IMG/VR virus record: IMGVR_UViG_3300023184_009494
Span: 1-55,522 of that record
Strand: one strand, 5' to 3'
Source: a virus
DNA: 55,522 nt
Each line of letters begins with the position of its first letter. The first letter of the stretch is position 1. Positions 9,991-18,648 of the stretch are shown piece after piece. The position numbers were made by a program, and so were the translations under genes. A model generated the notes under the pieces. That model searched no databases. It was not told the DNA's origin and saw only the letters and a list, made by a program, of their open reading frames with translations.

Positions 9991-10458
9991 TCAAATTGCA
10001 TATAAAACTATTTGAAGACGCTTATTTTTAACTTGAAGTGCTGAAATATTATATGAAATTGTAATCTTAATGGTTGCTGTATTTTTATTTTCATTTCTAT
10101 CTGTAGTAGAAGAGAAATCTTCTAAATCAATGAAAGGCATCCACGTTTCAACGGCCGTTTTTATTCTTGCTATTGCCTCATTGTCAAAATCATCTTGAGA
10201 TACAAGCTCAGTTGTAATTGGCTTTAAGTTTGCTCCAAATTTATAAATTCCAAGCCTTTCACCCCAATTTGTTAGCAATAAATTTCTAAGATTATCTGCA
10301 AATTGACTTTCAAGACTATAGTTCATAGATAGAATACCTTCAGTAGTTCCTAGCTGAAGTGGCGTCTTTATACCGTAAGGAATTTGAGTAGCTTTTAAGG
10401 TCTCTAGCGCTATTTGCTCTTGAGTTTTTCCTACGCTTTTAAAACTATAAGACGACAT
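9991..10458 (-). CDS. Baseplate wedge subunit, gp25-like (GPW/gp25 family)
   Basis: 155 aa, slightly longer than T4 gp25 (132 aa). Family signatures are visible: an early IKTPLQLG segment, the LESQFADNLRNLLLTNWGER block (gp25 and VgrG-associated TssE proteins have the same N-[LI]xxLLxTxxGER core), then the helix ending FDNEAIARIKTAVETWMPF. The protein nucleates sheath assembly on the baseplate and bridges the gp6 ring to the tube. It stands immediately before the gp6-like gene, exactly as in T4. It is set off from the preceding gene by 63 bp, one of the larger gaps in this block, so a local promoter is possible. Confidence 0.88.
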   Translation of the reverse strand: MSSYSFKSVGKTQEQIALETLKATQIPYGIKTPLQLGTTEGILSMNYSLESQFADNLRNLLLTNWGERLGIYKFGANLKPITTELVSQDDFDNEAIARIKTAVETWMPFIDLEDFSSTTDRNENKNTATIKITISYNISALQVKNKRLQIVLYAI

Positions 10459-10521
10459 AATTGTAAATATAACATCGCAAGACTACAGGCATGACAATTA
10501 TTATGTTCAGATATATCATAT

Positions 10522-11391
10522 TCAGACATAACCTCTTGAGATTGCCGATGCTTTCACTATAGGTCCAGAACCAATTACAGTGCCTAAAGCAGAAAATGCA
10601 ATTGCTTCAGCAATTACAGAAGCTAATGCTGCTGCTGCTGCAAGAGCAGTAACTGGTGGCGTATCAAAAGGCCCGTTTTTGAAAATTTCAATAATAGAAT
10701 TTATAAAAGAATAATCAATTACTGGACTGAATAGGATTGGTCCGGTAGCTATTAGTGGGTTGGGTAAAATTTGGGCGGCAATTAAAGCAAAAACACTTGA
10801 AAAAGATAATGGAATTATAGTGCCTAATTTGTTCTTTACGTCTATTGCACCAAAAGGAGAATAATTGAAATCACCAGGTAAAGACAAGTCAAATGAAGGA
10901 GAAGGTGGTTTTGGAGATACAAGTGATGTTGCAAAAGCTGTATATGAAACCCTAACAACTGTTGTATTTGGATCGGCTGGAATAATAGGTGGAACTAAGA
11001 TTGCATCTAAAACAACTGGTAAAGGTAAAGGAACAGGTAGTGGTGGTGATGGAGTTGCCCAAGGAGGTGCAGCATTTTTAAGTTGATCTGCAAGAACAGC
11101 AGGATCAAACAATGGAATAGCAAAATTAGAAGAGAAATTCAATGAATTTGCAGCAGATTCATAAAAACCATCAATCCAAAGTTTCTGAAATTCTGGGAAT
11201 TTACTCGAGTCACTTATATTAATATTTTTAGAAAAATCTCTAGTAGGCACAGAGATAACAGTAGAGCCGAATGGCAAAGGTATTGCACCGGTTAATAAAG
11301 CTAGTTTTACCCTATTGACAAAGATGCTCTTTGCAGAACTAGTAAGTTTTCCGCCTGATAAAATTCCTGCATTTTCTAATGTTCCACCCAT
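10522..11391 (-). CDS. Hydrophobic proline/alanine-rich protein between spike and gp25
   Basis: 289 aa of unusual composition. Residues about 95-165 are a run of Pro-rich hydrophobic segments (PPWATPSPPLPVPLPLPVV, then ILVPPIIPADP). Residues about 240-280 are an Ala/Ile-rich stretch (VTALAAAAALASVIAEAIAF) that could cross or insert into a membrane. The start codon overlaps the stop of the spike gene as ATG/TAG, so the two are coupled. I recognise no family. Its place between the OB-fold spike and gp25-like genes suggests a virion component of the central baseplate. A membrane-active or tip-associated role is a guess based on composition. Confidence 0.55.
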   Translation of the reverse strand: MGGTLENAGILSGGKLTSSAKSIFVNRVKLALLTGAIPLPFGSTVISVPTRDFSKNINISDSSKFPEFQKLWIDGFYESAANSLNFSSNFAIPLFDPAVLADQLKNAAPPWATPSPPLPVPLPLPVVLDAILVPPIIPADPNTTVVRVSYTAFATSLVSPKPPSPSFDLSLPGDFNYSPFGAIDVKNKLGTIIPLSFSSVFALIAAQILPNPLIATGPILFSPVIDYSFINSIIEIFKNGPFDTPPVTALAAAAALASVIAEAIAFSALGTVIGSGPIVKASAISRGYV

Positions 11392-12821
11392 TAGTCAACC
11401 AATATCTTTTTAGCCCACGTTCCTTGGCCGGCTTCACTTGTTCCGATAAATCCTCCCATTGTATCTGCTACAGGAGGTGATGAAACATTGCCATTGCTAG
11501 CAATGGCATCTTTATCTGTGCATAACAGCGCTTTGCTTGCATTTTCACTTCCTAACTTTATATAACCTTTTTTTGAAGGTTTAAAAATTATGCTTCCATC
11601 TGTTGCAACAACAATTGAAGCCCAGTCATCATGATCATCTTTTTGAGACTTAATATCTTGACCATCAGGAGATTTTTTTACATCATTTCCTGTAACAATT
11701 ATTTCCACATCTGATCTTGCAATAATTCTTATTTTATCAGTCTTAATAACAATTGCAGCATCTCCTGACTTTGAATCAGAGATATCATGACCCTTGTCTT
11801 TAAATGATTTGTTGTAATCTTCTAATCCAAAATTTAAATCAGTTTTAGTTCTCTGAGATATCAAGACTCTGCTTCTGTCTTCTTTAAGGTCTGGGTCGCC
11901 TTCAAAAGCAACGATGTCTTTATTTGATTTTCCTATTTCTTTGTGAAGCTCTTTTCCTCTTGACTCAGAATTAGAAAGCTGCATACTTGTTACGGAAACA
12001 ATTTTAGCTGATGTTTTTTCAGTTTGTCCTCTACCGACTACAAGATCTATAGAACCTGCAGACTTATTTAAATCTTTTTTATTTTTTTCAGGTTTTTGCC
12101 TATTATCAGCTTTTATATAATTTGAAACTGGACCAGTTCTATCTGTACCTAACACAATAAGTGAATTATTTGAGCCTTCTATTGATATATCTCCAGGCCT
12201 TTTTCTAAAGCGCGGAACAGCTTCATAATCTATTATTTTTGATGCGTCTGTTTCAGTAACTAGGTCTTCAAATACTTGTTCAGCTCTTTTTGAACCACTT
12301 GGATAACCTTGAGACGTATACATTCCATTAATATCTGTTTTTCTAATATTTTCAACTATAAAAGTTCTTCCATTTCTAAGTTCATACCAAGGCTCTAAGT
12401 CTTCTGATATTTTTGTTATACCTGGAAACATGGAGGTTTCATTAATTCTTGGAGCATGAGTATGATTTACATCGTCTATAAAATGTGGTTCAGTTATTTT
12501 ACAGAACCAATATGCTAAATCAGTTGTAATTGAATCTGGGTTTTCTTTTATTGCCCACACCATTTCTCCTGGTTTGCATGGAAAAGATAAATGAGAAGGA
12601 AAAAAAGGAAAAACAAACATCAAATTGCTATTATTGTCTCTCAGCTCTTTTGCTATAATTGTATTTCTTGGCAAAGATTTAGCATATTTTATGTTTGAGA
12701 TCTGTAATACATCTTTCCAGTATTCGAGCTTTTTATTGTTTTTATCATTTAATTCATTGACAATATAGTCATTTGGATCAGAAATAACGTCAAATATTAT
12801 CATTCTAATAAACTGAGACAC
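11391..12821 (-). CDS. Central baseplate spike/hub protein, gp5-type OB-fold, no lysozyme
   Basis: 476 aa. Residues about 60-115 resemble an OB-fold of gp5/VgrG type (FPFFPSHLSFPCKPGEMVWA). Around residue 205 is a signature common in large marine T4-like phages: RKRPGDISIEGSNNSLIVLG followed by TDR. After a polar linker, the C-terminal part has short beta strands with repeated I/V residues (KIRIIARSDVEIIV, GSIIFKPSKKGYIKLGSENA), consistent with a trimeric spike. The lysozyme domain of T4 gp5 is absent. The start is GTG preceded by GGAGAG at 8 bp spacing, and it lies 2 bp after the previous stop. A second in-frame start, ATG at 12803, would remove six residues. Confidence 0.7.
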   Translation of the reverse strand: MSQFIRMIIFDVISDPNDYIVNELNDKNNKKLEYWKDVLQISNIKYAKSLPRNTIIAKELRDNNSNLMFVFPFFPSHLSFPCKPGEMVWAIKENPDSITTDLAYWFCKITEPHFIDDVNHTHAPRINETSMFPGITKISEDLEPWYELRNGRTFIVENIRKTDINGMYTSQGYPSGSKRAEQVFEDLVTETDASKIIDYEAVPRFRKRPGDISIEGSNNSLIVLGTDRTGPVSNYIKADNRQKPEKNKKDLNKSAGSIDLVVGRGQTEKTSAKIVSVTSMQLSNSESRGKELHKEIGKSNKDIVAFEGDPDLKEDRSRVLISQRTKTDLNFGLEDYNKSFKDKGHDISDSKSGDAAIVIKTDKIRIIARSDVEIIVTGNDVKKSPDGQDIKSQKDDHDDWASIVVATDGSIIFKPSKKGYIKLGSENASKALLCTDKDAIASNGNVSSPPVADTMGGFIGTSEAGQGTWAKKILVD

Positions 12822-12823
12822 GA

Positions 12824-13180
12824 TTATCGCTCTCCAATCTTTCGAAACATTTCTTCGGGGTCAATCTCAGCATCTTTTGATTCTGATTTTGCTATTAATT
12901 CGGCAAGGCGAATAAGCTGATCATTTGCTTTGCTCATTCTTTCAATATATGTTGACAAAGCTTTTCCATGTACAGCATGTTCTGTGCTTTTATCTTCTAC
13001 AATTTCAACAAGAGTAGTAAAGAGAACATATGCATTCTGCCTATCAACTACTGCATTTTCATAAATTTCTTTCCATAGTCTCTTTTTTTTATCAGAGACG
13101 CCATCAATTTGTGATAGCAGTTCAGAAAAATCTTTAATTTTCTGTTCTATTAGTATGTCAGCTTCTTGAGTTGATGCCAT
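12824..13180 (-). CDS. Small helical protein next to the late sigma gene, unknown
   Basis: 118 aa, predicted almost entirely helical from its heptad-like distribution of Leu, Ile and Ala, highly charged and without Cys. Readable segments include KKKRLWKEIYENAVVDRQNA, LSTYIERMSKANDQLIRLAE and a C-terminal EMFRKIGER. It sits between the gp55-like sigma gene and the spike gene. I considered a late-transcription co-activator such as T4 gp33 because of the position and size (gp33 is 112 aa), but saw no sequence similarity to gp33, so no function is assigned. Confidence 0.6.
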   Translation of the reverse strand: MASTQEADILIEQKIKDFSELLSQIDGVSDKKKRLWKEIYENAVVDRQNAYVLFTTLVEIVEDKSTEHAVHGKALSTYIERMSKANDQLIRLAELIAKSESKDAEIDPEEMFRKIGER

Positions 13181-13191
13181 GTGAACAAATA

Positions 13192-14088
13192 TCAGGATTT
13201 TTTAACATCAATCTTAATTTTTTTATAATGACGCTTTATTGATTGCATCGTTGTGGTCAGTTGTTTTGGGCTTAATCCGGATAATTCTCTCATATACAGA
13301 AGTATTGCACCCTTGTTTAGAAGATCAACTTCATCAATATTTTCAAATATTGTAATAATTGAGTTTATGCAAGTTAGTTCATTTTCCGTCTTTATCTTTG
13401 TTCTAATGTCATAAAGCAAGTTTAGCGTTGTTTCAACAGATGATGTTGCATCAAGAATATCGTCTTGAGACGGAATAGATCCATAGTCTTCAACTATCAT
13501 ATTTTCGTATGATGTAAGACCTGCAGGGTCATCAATGCTGACATTTCTTTTTAGCTTTTGAGCCTTTTGCTTTGTTCTGATAATTAGCCAATTCTTTGCT
13601 ACAACATTAAAATATGAAAAAGCATTTGTACCTCTGCCTGAGTCAAACTTGTGTATTGTTTCAAAGAGAAAATTGACACAATCAATTTTTAGATCATCAT
13701 ATGAATCATGTATACCTGTAAATTTATGTATATTAATTAGATTTTCAACTAATTTTTCAAATGCTGGAAGTATGTCATTCACATAAATTCCATCTCTGAT
13801 TTTTTTTATAGTTTCTTTTTGAAACGAGACAATTGCATCTTGAGTTCCAGCATGGAAATATAATTTTATATTAGACTTTAAGTGTTTTGCTTCGGCATCT
13901 TGTTCAGGAGTAATTTTTTCAGCTTCAGCTGGTATTTCAATTTCATCTTTAGCTACTTCGGTCTTTACTTTAATTTCGGCAACAACAGGAGTTTCTTCCT
14001 TTTTTTGAACATCAACAATCTTAGTTCTTGTTCTTTTTAGCTTCTTTGGAGCAGTTGTGTTTTTCGGCTCTATGCTTGTATTGGTCAT
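13192..14088 (-). CDS. Late-transcription sigma factor, gp55-like
   Basis: 298 aa, longer than T4 gp55 (185 aa). The first 70 residues are a Lys/Glu/Pro/Thr-rich, probably disordered extension. Residues about 120-185 hold the region-2-like core: a helix with SYDDLKIDCVNFLFETIHKF, then DSGRGTNAFSYFNVVAKNWL and a basic segment KQKAQKLKRNVSIDD. The F-D-x2-RG-x4-FSYF pattern is the gp55-type equivalent of sigma region 2, which binds the beta-prime coiled coil and late promoter DNA. Residues about 250-290 (ELSGLSPKQLTTTMQSIKRH) look like a weak C-terminal helix-turn-helix. It likely recruits host RNA polymerase to late, virion-gene promoters. The ATG overlaps the stop of the membrane-protein gene before it. 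Confidence 0.8.
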   Translation of the reverse strand: MTNTSIEPKNTTAPKKLKRTRTKIVDVQKKEETPVVAEIKVKTEVAKDEIEIPAEAEKITPEQDAEAKHLKSNIKLYFHAGTQDAIVSFQKETIKKIRDGIYVNDILPAFEKLVENLINIHKFTGIHDSYDDLKIDCVNFLFETIHKFDSGRGTNAFSYFNVVAKNWLIIRTKQKAQKLKRNVSIDDPAGLTSYENMIVEDYGSIPSQDDILDATSSVETTLNLLYDIRTKIKTENELTCINSIITIFENIDEVDLLNKGAILLYMRELSGLSPKQLTTTMQSIKRHYKKIKIDVKKS

Positions 14089-14390
14089 TTGTTGTCTTCT
14101 TTAACATCTAAGGAACCATAGAGCTTATTTGCAATTATAAGCACAGCATCTCGGCAACCAGAAATATCATTTAATAAATTTTTCACGACAGGATCGTCAA
14201 ACATTACATCAGTTTTTGAAGCAATGTCTATTTTTTGATGATATTCATCCAAAATATCAAGAGATTCTTCAATTTGAATTCCCATCTCTTCTAGTTTATT
14301 AAGCATATCAATGTTTCTTATAACGCTGACAGCAAGAAAAGCTGAAAGAACAACAATTATAATCATTAGAAATATAACAATAAAAATCAT
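14085..14390 (-). CDS. Small membrane-anchored protein, unknown
   Basis: 101 aa. Residues 1-24 form one strongly hydrophobic segment (MIFIVIFLMIIIVVLSAFLA), followed by a polar helical tail of about 75 residues with the segment DVMFDDPVVKNLLNDISGCR. An N-terminal anchor with a cytoplasmic coiled tail is the likely topology. The gene overlaps both neighbours by 4 bp (ATGA), linking the glycosyltransferase locus and the sigma gene in one transcript. I cannot name a family. Confidence 0.6.
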   Translation of the reverse strand: MIFIVIFLMIIIVVLSAFLAVSVIRNIDMLNKLEEMGIQIEESLDILDEYHQKIDIASKTDVMFDDPVVKNLLNDISGCRDAVLIIANKLYGSLDVKEDNK

Positions 14391-15556
14391 GTAATAAGCT
14401 TTCCTAGAACTTCATCATAAGATTTTGAAATTTCATTAAAAGAATATTTTTGACTTATTTTTTCCTTAAGCTCTTTTGCCCACTTCACTGGAATTTCATT
14501 TGAATTTCTAAATTTGACAACTTTCTTCTTAAAGTCTTCTTCTATGGGATTTGCCCATTTTGATTCTGTCATGAAGATCTTGTTGTCTACTCTTGAAGCA
14601 TGAATTTTTTCAAGCTTGTAGTCAATATCAATAAATTTTCCATGAGATAGAAAATCCAAATGTCCCGACCAATTAGTTGCAATAACTGGTAGACCAGAAG
14701 CAGCAGCTTCTAGGGTTGGTAAACCATAACCTTCGCCTCGAGTTAAGCTAATCAATGCTTTAATTTGAGGATGCTTATATAGAGAGGCGACCTCTGAATC
14801 ATTCATATCGCCATGAAGAAGATGAATTTTTGGAAGAGAACTTTTTCTTACTTCTTTCAATAGTGTACTTAGCATTTGAGTAACAAGTTTTCTGTCAATT
14901 TTTGTGTTTCTGCCCATATTAGTCTTTATAATAAGACCAACATCAGAATCATGTGCAAAAGTCTCACAGAACCACTTTATTGAATAAAAAATATTCTTTC
15001 TGTCATTTTCAGGGTTGTTTCCAGTTACTTGTCCGAAAAGAAGAAAGTTAAAAGGTGTAGAAAATTGAAGTTCATCGACTCTTGTTTTTTTTGTCTCTGA
15101 TATAGCATGTGAAAAAGACTCAGGTATTAAAAACATTGGAACGGTTACATTGCCCGTATTTTTAAAACTATTCTCAGTATGCTTTGAAGGAACAATTACT
15201 GCAGTCATTGAATTGCAACAATTTATCCATTCTGGATTGCACTTGTCTGTTTCAACACCAGCTGTAATTCCAACATTAACTTTAGCGAGCTTTGTATCCC
15301 ATTCATTTGGAAGTTGAAGCTGAATAGATGCATCATAAACATCACCAGATGGGTCCACGGTTTTTTCCATAATTTGTCCGATAAAACCACCATCTAAATT
15401 TTTATCAATTAACCATGGTGTATCTCCCCAAGGGAGAGCCTGGAAGTATGGGTCGATATCTGATCTTGAAAGCATCCATTTTGCAACTTGACGAGTATGA
15501 ACACCGTATCCACTCATTGTTAGAGATGGTCCTCTAAGAAGAACTCTTTTTTTCAT
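14387..15556 (-). CDS. Glycosyltransferase, GT-B fold (GT4-like)
   Basis: 389 aa, two-domain GT-B enzyme. The N terminus has a Rossmann-like start with a glycine-rich loop (RGPSLTMSGYGVHTRQVAKW). The C-terminal domain has the nucleotide-sugar-binding signature EGYGLPTLEAAASGLPVIAT followed by NWSGH, which contains the E-x7-E pair of retaining GT4 enzymes. It is the last of the glycosylation genes in the direction of transcription and overlaps the membrane-protein gene by 4 bp. It forms a tandem pair with the next GT4 gene. The acceptor is unknown; virion protein or host glycan are both possible. Confidence 0.8.
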   Translation of the reverse strand: MKKRVLLRGPSLTMSGYGVHTRQVAKWMLSRSDIDPYFQALPWGDTPWLIDKNLDGGFIGQIMEKTVDPSGDVYDASIQLQLPNEWDTKLAKVNVGITAGVETDKCNPEWINCCNSMTAVIVPSKHTENSFKNTGNVTVPMFLIPESFSHAISETKKTRVDELQFSTPFNFLLFGQVTGNNPENDRKNIFYSIKWFCETFAHDSDVGLIIKTNMGRNTKIDRKLVTQMLSTLLKEVRKSSLPKIHLLHGDMNDSEVASLYKHPQIKALISLTRGEGYGLPTLEAAASGLPVIATNWSGHLDFLSHGKFIDIDYKLEKIHASRVDNKIFMTESKWANPIEEDFKKKVVKFRNSNEIPVKWAKELKEKISQKYSFNEISKSYDEVLGKLIT

Positions 15557-16806
15557 AGTTCAGTCACTTTCCATGAGTCTCTGTCAAAATTTTCATCTTT
15601 CCAGTTATTCATTGTAGAGGTAAGAGTTTCATCCCAAAGTGAAACAACTTTATTCATATCATATTCTCTTTTCGCGTGCTCAGCTGCTCGAAGACCAATC
15701 TCTTCTCTTTTTTCAGGACCCATGTCGTACATCTTCATAAATGCATCAGCTAGACTTCTATGAGATACAAAATCTTCCCAAATAAAAGGAACCATTTGAT
15801 TTCCAACTAAAGATCTAACATCTGGATCAAGAGCGACACCGTAATGTTCACCAGTTACATGGTCTTCAACTTGACGAGTTAGTCCACCAGTCTTAATTGA
15901 AATAACTGGCTTTCCGCACATTTTTGCTTCAAGAATTGGTAATCCGAAACCTTCATTGGCACTTCTATTGACAATTGTATCACATACATTGTATAGAAAT
16001 TTCATTTCATTGAAACCAATTCGATCCTTTGAAAATACAACACTATCCTTTATTCCAAGAACATCAATGACGCTGTATAAGTTTGTTCCTTCTTGATCAA
16101 GTGGATCTGCATGCATAACAAAAGTTGCTTTTTGATGTCCGTGTTTCTTTTGTAGGTCTTCTAAAAACATCTTCCAAGAAACAAGAATATCACTTGGCAT
16201 CTTTCGACGGGCATTCCTGGAAACATAAAGTGCTGTAAAATGATCTGCTCGATGTTGCCCAAGAAGCGATGCTTTAAATTTTGCAGCCTCTTGCTTTGGA
16301 AGAGGGCTATAAAGCTCTGATGGTACAGCATGTGGAATATAATGCGTTTTATTAGGAAATCTTTCCTTTATCATTTCATATGTTGGATAATTGATACAAT
16401 TTATGAGATCTGTAGATTCATAAAGCGGTCTATTAAATTCTGGATATGGAGGGTTGTCCCACAAATGCCAATAAGCAATTGGACAAATTTGATGAATCTC
16501 ATCTTCCATTTCCCAAGCCCAGAGAAAGAATCTCGGGTCTGTAAATAGCATCAGAGCATCAGGTCGAAGTTGCGCCAATGTTTTTCTAAGAAGATTTTTG
16601 TCTCCAAAACCATTGGTAGGCTTGATTACAAAATCAGGATTTACTGCGACGGTTTCATAACTATCATGGCGAACTGCTCCGCCAAAACATTTAAAAGAAT
16701 ACTTTCCAGTGTTTATAAGGCCGTTTATTAGCCACCGCGCCTGGGTTCCTACGCCGCTCGTCGAAAGAGGGTGATCTGAAAGTAATAAAATTGTCTTTTT
16801 GCTCAT
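15553..16806 (-). CDS. Glycosyltransferase, GT-B fold (GT4-like)
   Basis: 417 aa. The N-terminal domain begins KKTILLLSDHPLSTSGVGTQ, with the same SG-x-G-x2-Q/R loop as the neighbouring 389-aa enzyme. The C-terminal domain has NEGFGLPILEAKMCGKPVIS followed by a GG-x-TRQVED loop, the GT4 E-x7-E motif. I use the ATG at 16806, which has an AGG ribosome-binding site in front, instead of an upstream in-frame TTG at 16824. It overlaps the 389-aa gene by 4 bp. The two enzymes probably act in sequence on the same glycan. The sugar donor cannot be read from sequence. Confidence 0.8.
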   Translation of the reverse strand: MSKKTILLLSDHPLSTSGVGTQARWLINGLINTGKYSFKCFGGAVRHDSYETVAVNPDFVIKPTNGFGDKNLLRKTLAQLRPDALMLFTDPRFFLWAWEMEDEIHQICPIAYWHLWDNPPYPEFNRPLYESTDLINCINYPTYEMIKERFPNKTHYIPHAVPSELYSPLPKQEAAKFKASLLGQHRADHFTALYVSRNARRKMPSDILVSWKMFLEDLQKKHGHQKATFVMHADPLDQEGTNLYSVIDVLGIKDSVVFSKDRIGFNEMKFLYNVCDTIVNRSANEGFGLPILEAKMCGKPVISIKTGGLTRQVEDHVTGEHYGVALDPDVRSLVGNQMVPFIWEDFVSHRSLADAFMKMYDMGPEKREEIGLRAAEHAKREYDMNKVVSLWDETLTSTMNNWKDENFDRDSWKVTEL

Positions 16807-16863
16807 TGAGCCTATATTACGCAAATTACAAATATTGTAATAAAAATAAGAAAAAGTTGTATT

Positions 16864-17703
16864 CTATGTGCAATTCTCTGTATTTTTATATTCACACCAT
16901 AGACATGAATCTCTATTCTTGATTGCAATACCTTTTTTTACAGCAGATATCATGTTATTCACAATTTTAAGTGATCTATTAATAGGAACTTCCCCTAAAG
17001 ATACGGGTATTAGTTCACAATGTTGCCCAGGCTTTGCCATTTTTTTCAAGATAACAAAACCGCATCGAACATCTTTAAAAGGAATTTGTTGATTCTTTTG
17101 ATGCCAATAGTTCTTATAAAGTGCAAGCTGTGCAGCCATCATTGGATCTGATCTTTTATCTCTAAACCAGCCGCGAGCTGAAGTTTTCCAGTCAATTATC
17201 CAATAAACCGTTTCTCCGCGCTTTCCTTTTGACTTGATTACTCCGTCAATAAATCCTTTAAATGCGTGTGGATGACCAACAATAGGTTCATAAAGCTGAT
17301 GTTCAGCGTCAATTGCTTGCCATTCTGGGAATGAATCATCTAAAAATTGCGGAACTTCTGCAAGAATAAGAGCAGCATCAGATTTGCATTTATCAAGAAC
17401 ATCTTGAGTAAAGTCACTTTTTCCTTCATGCTTCTTCCATGCAGCATCAAGTTCATCAAATGCAATTTGTGGAATCATTTCTCTTTTTAGAAGATAATTT
17501 TCACATGCAGAGTGAACTGCAGTACCAAATTCTAGAACAGGAGAAGGCTTTGAAAAATCAAGCTTCTTGACATGAAAAAGATTATGCCTGTATGAACACT
17601 CTTTCCATAGCTTCACTTCTGAGAATGAAACATGTGGTTTTCCAGTAGGTAGCTTTTCAAATTTTTCATTTTCTTGCATTACAATTATAACCATATAATG
17701 CAT
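16864..17703 (-). CDS. PD-(D/E)XK nuclease, Cas4/RecB-like with probable Fe-S cluster
   Basis: 279 aa. Motifs in order: an N-terminal SFSEVKLWKECSYRH with Cys36; LEFGTAVHSACENYL with His64; GFIDGVI with Asp153; WIIDWKT with Asp171 and Lys173; and QLALYK with Gln192. The C terminus holds Cys267, Cys270 and Cys278 (CLWCEYKNTENC). Cys36 plus these three fit the four-cysteine Fe-S clasp of Cas4 and AddB-type nucleases. It is expected to be a DNA exonuclease acting in phage recombination, end processing or host DNA degradation. It lies within the glycosylation locus with no obvious functional tie to it. No Cas1 or Cas2 is present. The start choice (17703, 17694 or 17679) is not settled by a clear ribosome-binding site. 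Confidence 0.8.
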   Translation of the reverse strand: MHYMVIIVMQENEKFEKLPTGKPHVSFSEVKLWKECSYRHNLFHVKKLDFSKPSPVLEFGTAVHSACENYLLKREMIPQIAFDELDAAWKKHEGKSDFTQDVLDKCKSDAALILAEVPQFLDDSFPEWQAIDAEHQLYEPIVGHPHAFKGFIDGVIKSKGKRGETVYWIIDWKTSARGWFRDKRSDPMMAAQLALYKNYWHQKNQQIPFKDVRCGFVILKKMAKPGQHCELIPVSLGEVPINRSLKIVNNMISAVKKGIAIKNRDSCLWCEYKNTENCT

Positions 17704-17715
17704 ATACCAATTAGT

Positions 17716-18648
17716 TCATTCTCTTGTTCTTTTAGAAACTGCTCTACCCAGCTGATGTTCCCAGTCTCTATCCTTGCGAACCTCTAGATTTTTTTCCCAA
17801 GATGCCCTTAGAACCTTGGAGTCAACTCCGCTTTTAGCGGCAACATCAATCATTGCATTCACATCTTTTGGGAAACAATGTCCCCCGAATCCTCTGTACC
17901 CGTCCGGCCCGGGTACTGCCCAGTGACTCTCTCCTAAGCGTCTGTCATATTTCGCATATTCGACAACCTTGTCATAGTCCACATTAAGTCCGGATTTATC
18001 TAGGGCCTCGCAGATCTGCGCCATCTCGTTAGCGAATGCGACCTTGACGGTGAGAAAGTTGTTGGTGAGATACTTCACCATCTCGGCGGTGGTGGATGAA
18101 GTCTTCACAATGGGTACCTTTGGGAAAGCAGTGCCAAAAACTTGCTTAACAACATTAATCCATGGGCGAGGACCACCAAGGATGATGCGGTTCTGGTTTC
18201 TCATGTCGTCAAGAGCGTTTGCCTCCGTGAGGAACTCTGGATTGAACACCACGTGGAGGCCACTTCCTTCGTACTTCTTGTTCCATCTTTCAGTCGAACC
18301 TGGAGGGACTGTTGACTTAACAACAGCAATTCTTTCACCTGGTATCTCCGCAAGCTCATCAAGAACTCCCTCCACAATAGAGAGATCTGCTGAACCGTCT
18401 TCGAACATGGGCGTAGGAAGGCATACAAAGTAGACTCCCGTGAATTTTTCTTCCTTGTTTTCTGATACTCTCTCAGCGTGGTCGACCATACTTTTGAGGG
18501 TCCATGTATTGGAAAGAGAATGAGCTCCCTTAGCTGTCTTATCAGCTTTGTCGTATGCGTATACGGCAAAGCCGTGTTCAGAAAAAACTGTGGTAAGAGA
18601 ACCGCCTACAAAACCTTGACCCACGACTGCTATTGATTTATTGTTCAT
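17716..18648 (-). CDS. UDP-glucose/GDP-mannose dehydrogenase family, short form
   Basis: 310 aa, against about 390-440 for usual family members. The NAD-binding loop [10 protein letters not shown] is at residues 9-17, [15 protein letters not shown] at about 136-149, the conserved Lys near 203 in [15 protein letters not shown], and the catalytic-Cys motif [10 protein letters not shown] at 253-262 (Cys258). The protein stops soon after the central helix domain, so the C-terminal UDP-binding Rossmann domain is missing. It would oxidise the C6 hydroxyl of a nucleotide sugar to the uronate if active. The DNA is clearly less AT-rich than the surroundings: I count 55% GC in 18001-18060 against 30% in 40861-40920, which suggests recent acquisition together with the adjoining Gmd gene. 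ATGA overlap with Gmd. Confidence 0.82.
   Translation of the reverse strand: MNNKSIAVVGQGFVGGSLTTVFSEHGFAVYAYDKADKTAKGAHSLSNTWTLKSMVDHAERVSENKEEKFTGVYFVCLPTPMFEDGSADLSIVEGVLDELAEIPGERIAVVKSTVPPGSTERWNKKYEGSGLHVVFNPEFLTEANALDDMRNQNRIILGGPRPWINVVKQVFGTAFPKVPIVKTSSTTAEMVKYLTNNFLTVKVAFANEMAQICEALDKSGLNVDYDKVVEYAKYDRRLGESHWAVPGPDGYRGFGGHCFPKDVNAMIDVAAKSGVDSKVLRASWEKNLEVRKDRDWEHQLGRAVSKRTRE

Noticed and set aside
12824-13180. 118-aa protein as gp33 late co-activator
   Set aside because: Size and location fit but no sequence resemblance to T4 gp33 was visible.
16864-17703. CRISPR-Cas interpretation of the Cas4-like gene
   Set aside because: No Cas1, Cas2, effector or repeat array was seen; stand-alone Cas4-like nucleases are common in phages.
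18044-18433. 129-aa plus-strand frame inside the UDP-sugar dehydrogenase gene
   Set aside because: It is the antisense shadow of a gene with clear catalytic motifs and has no recognisable domain.
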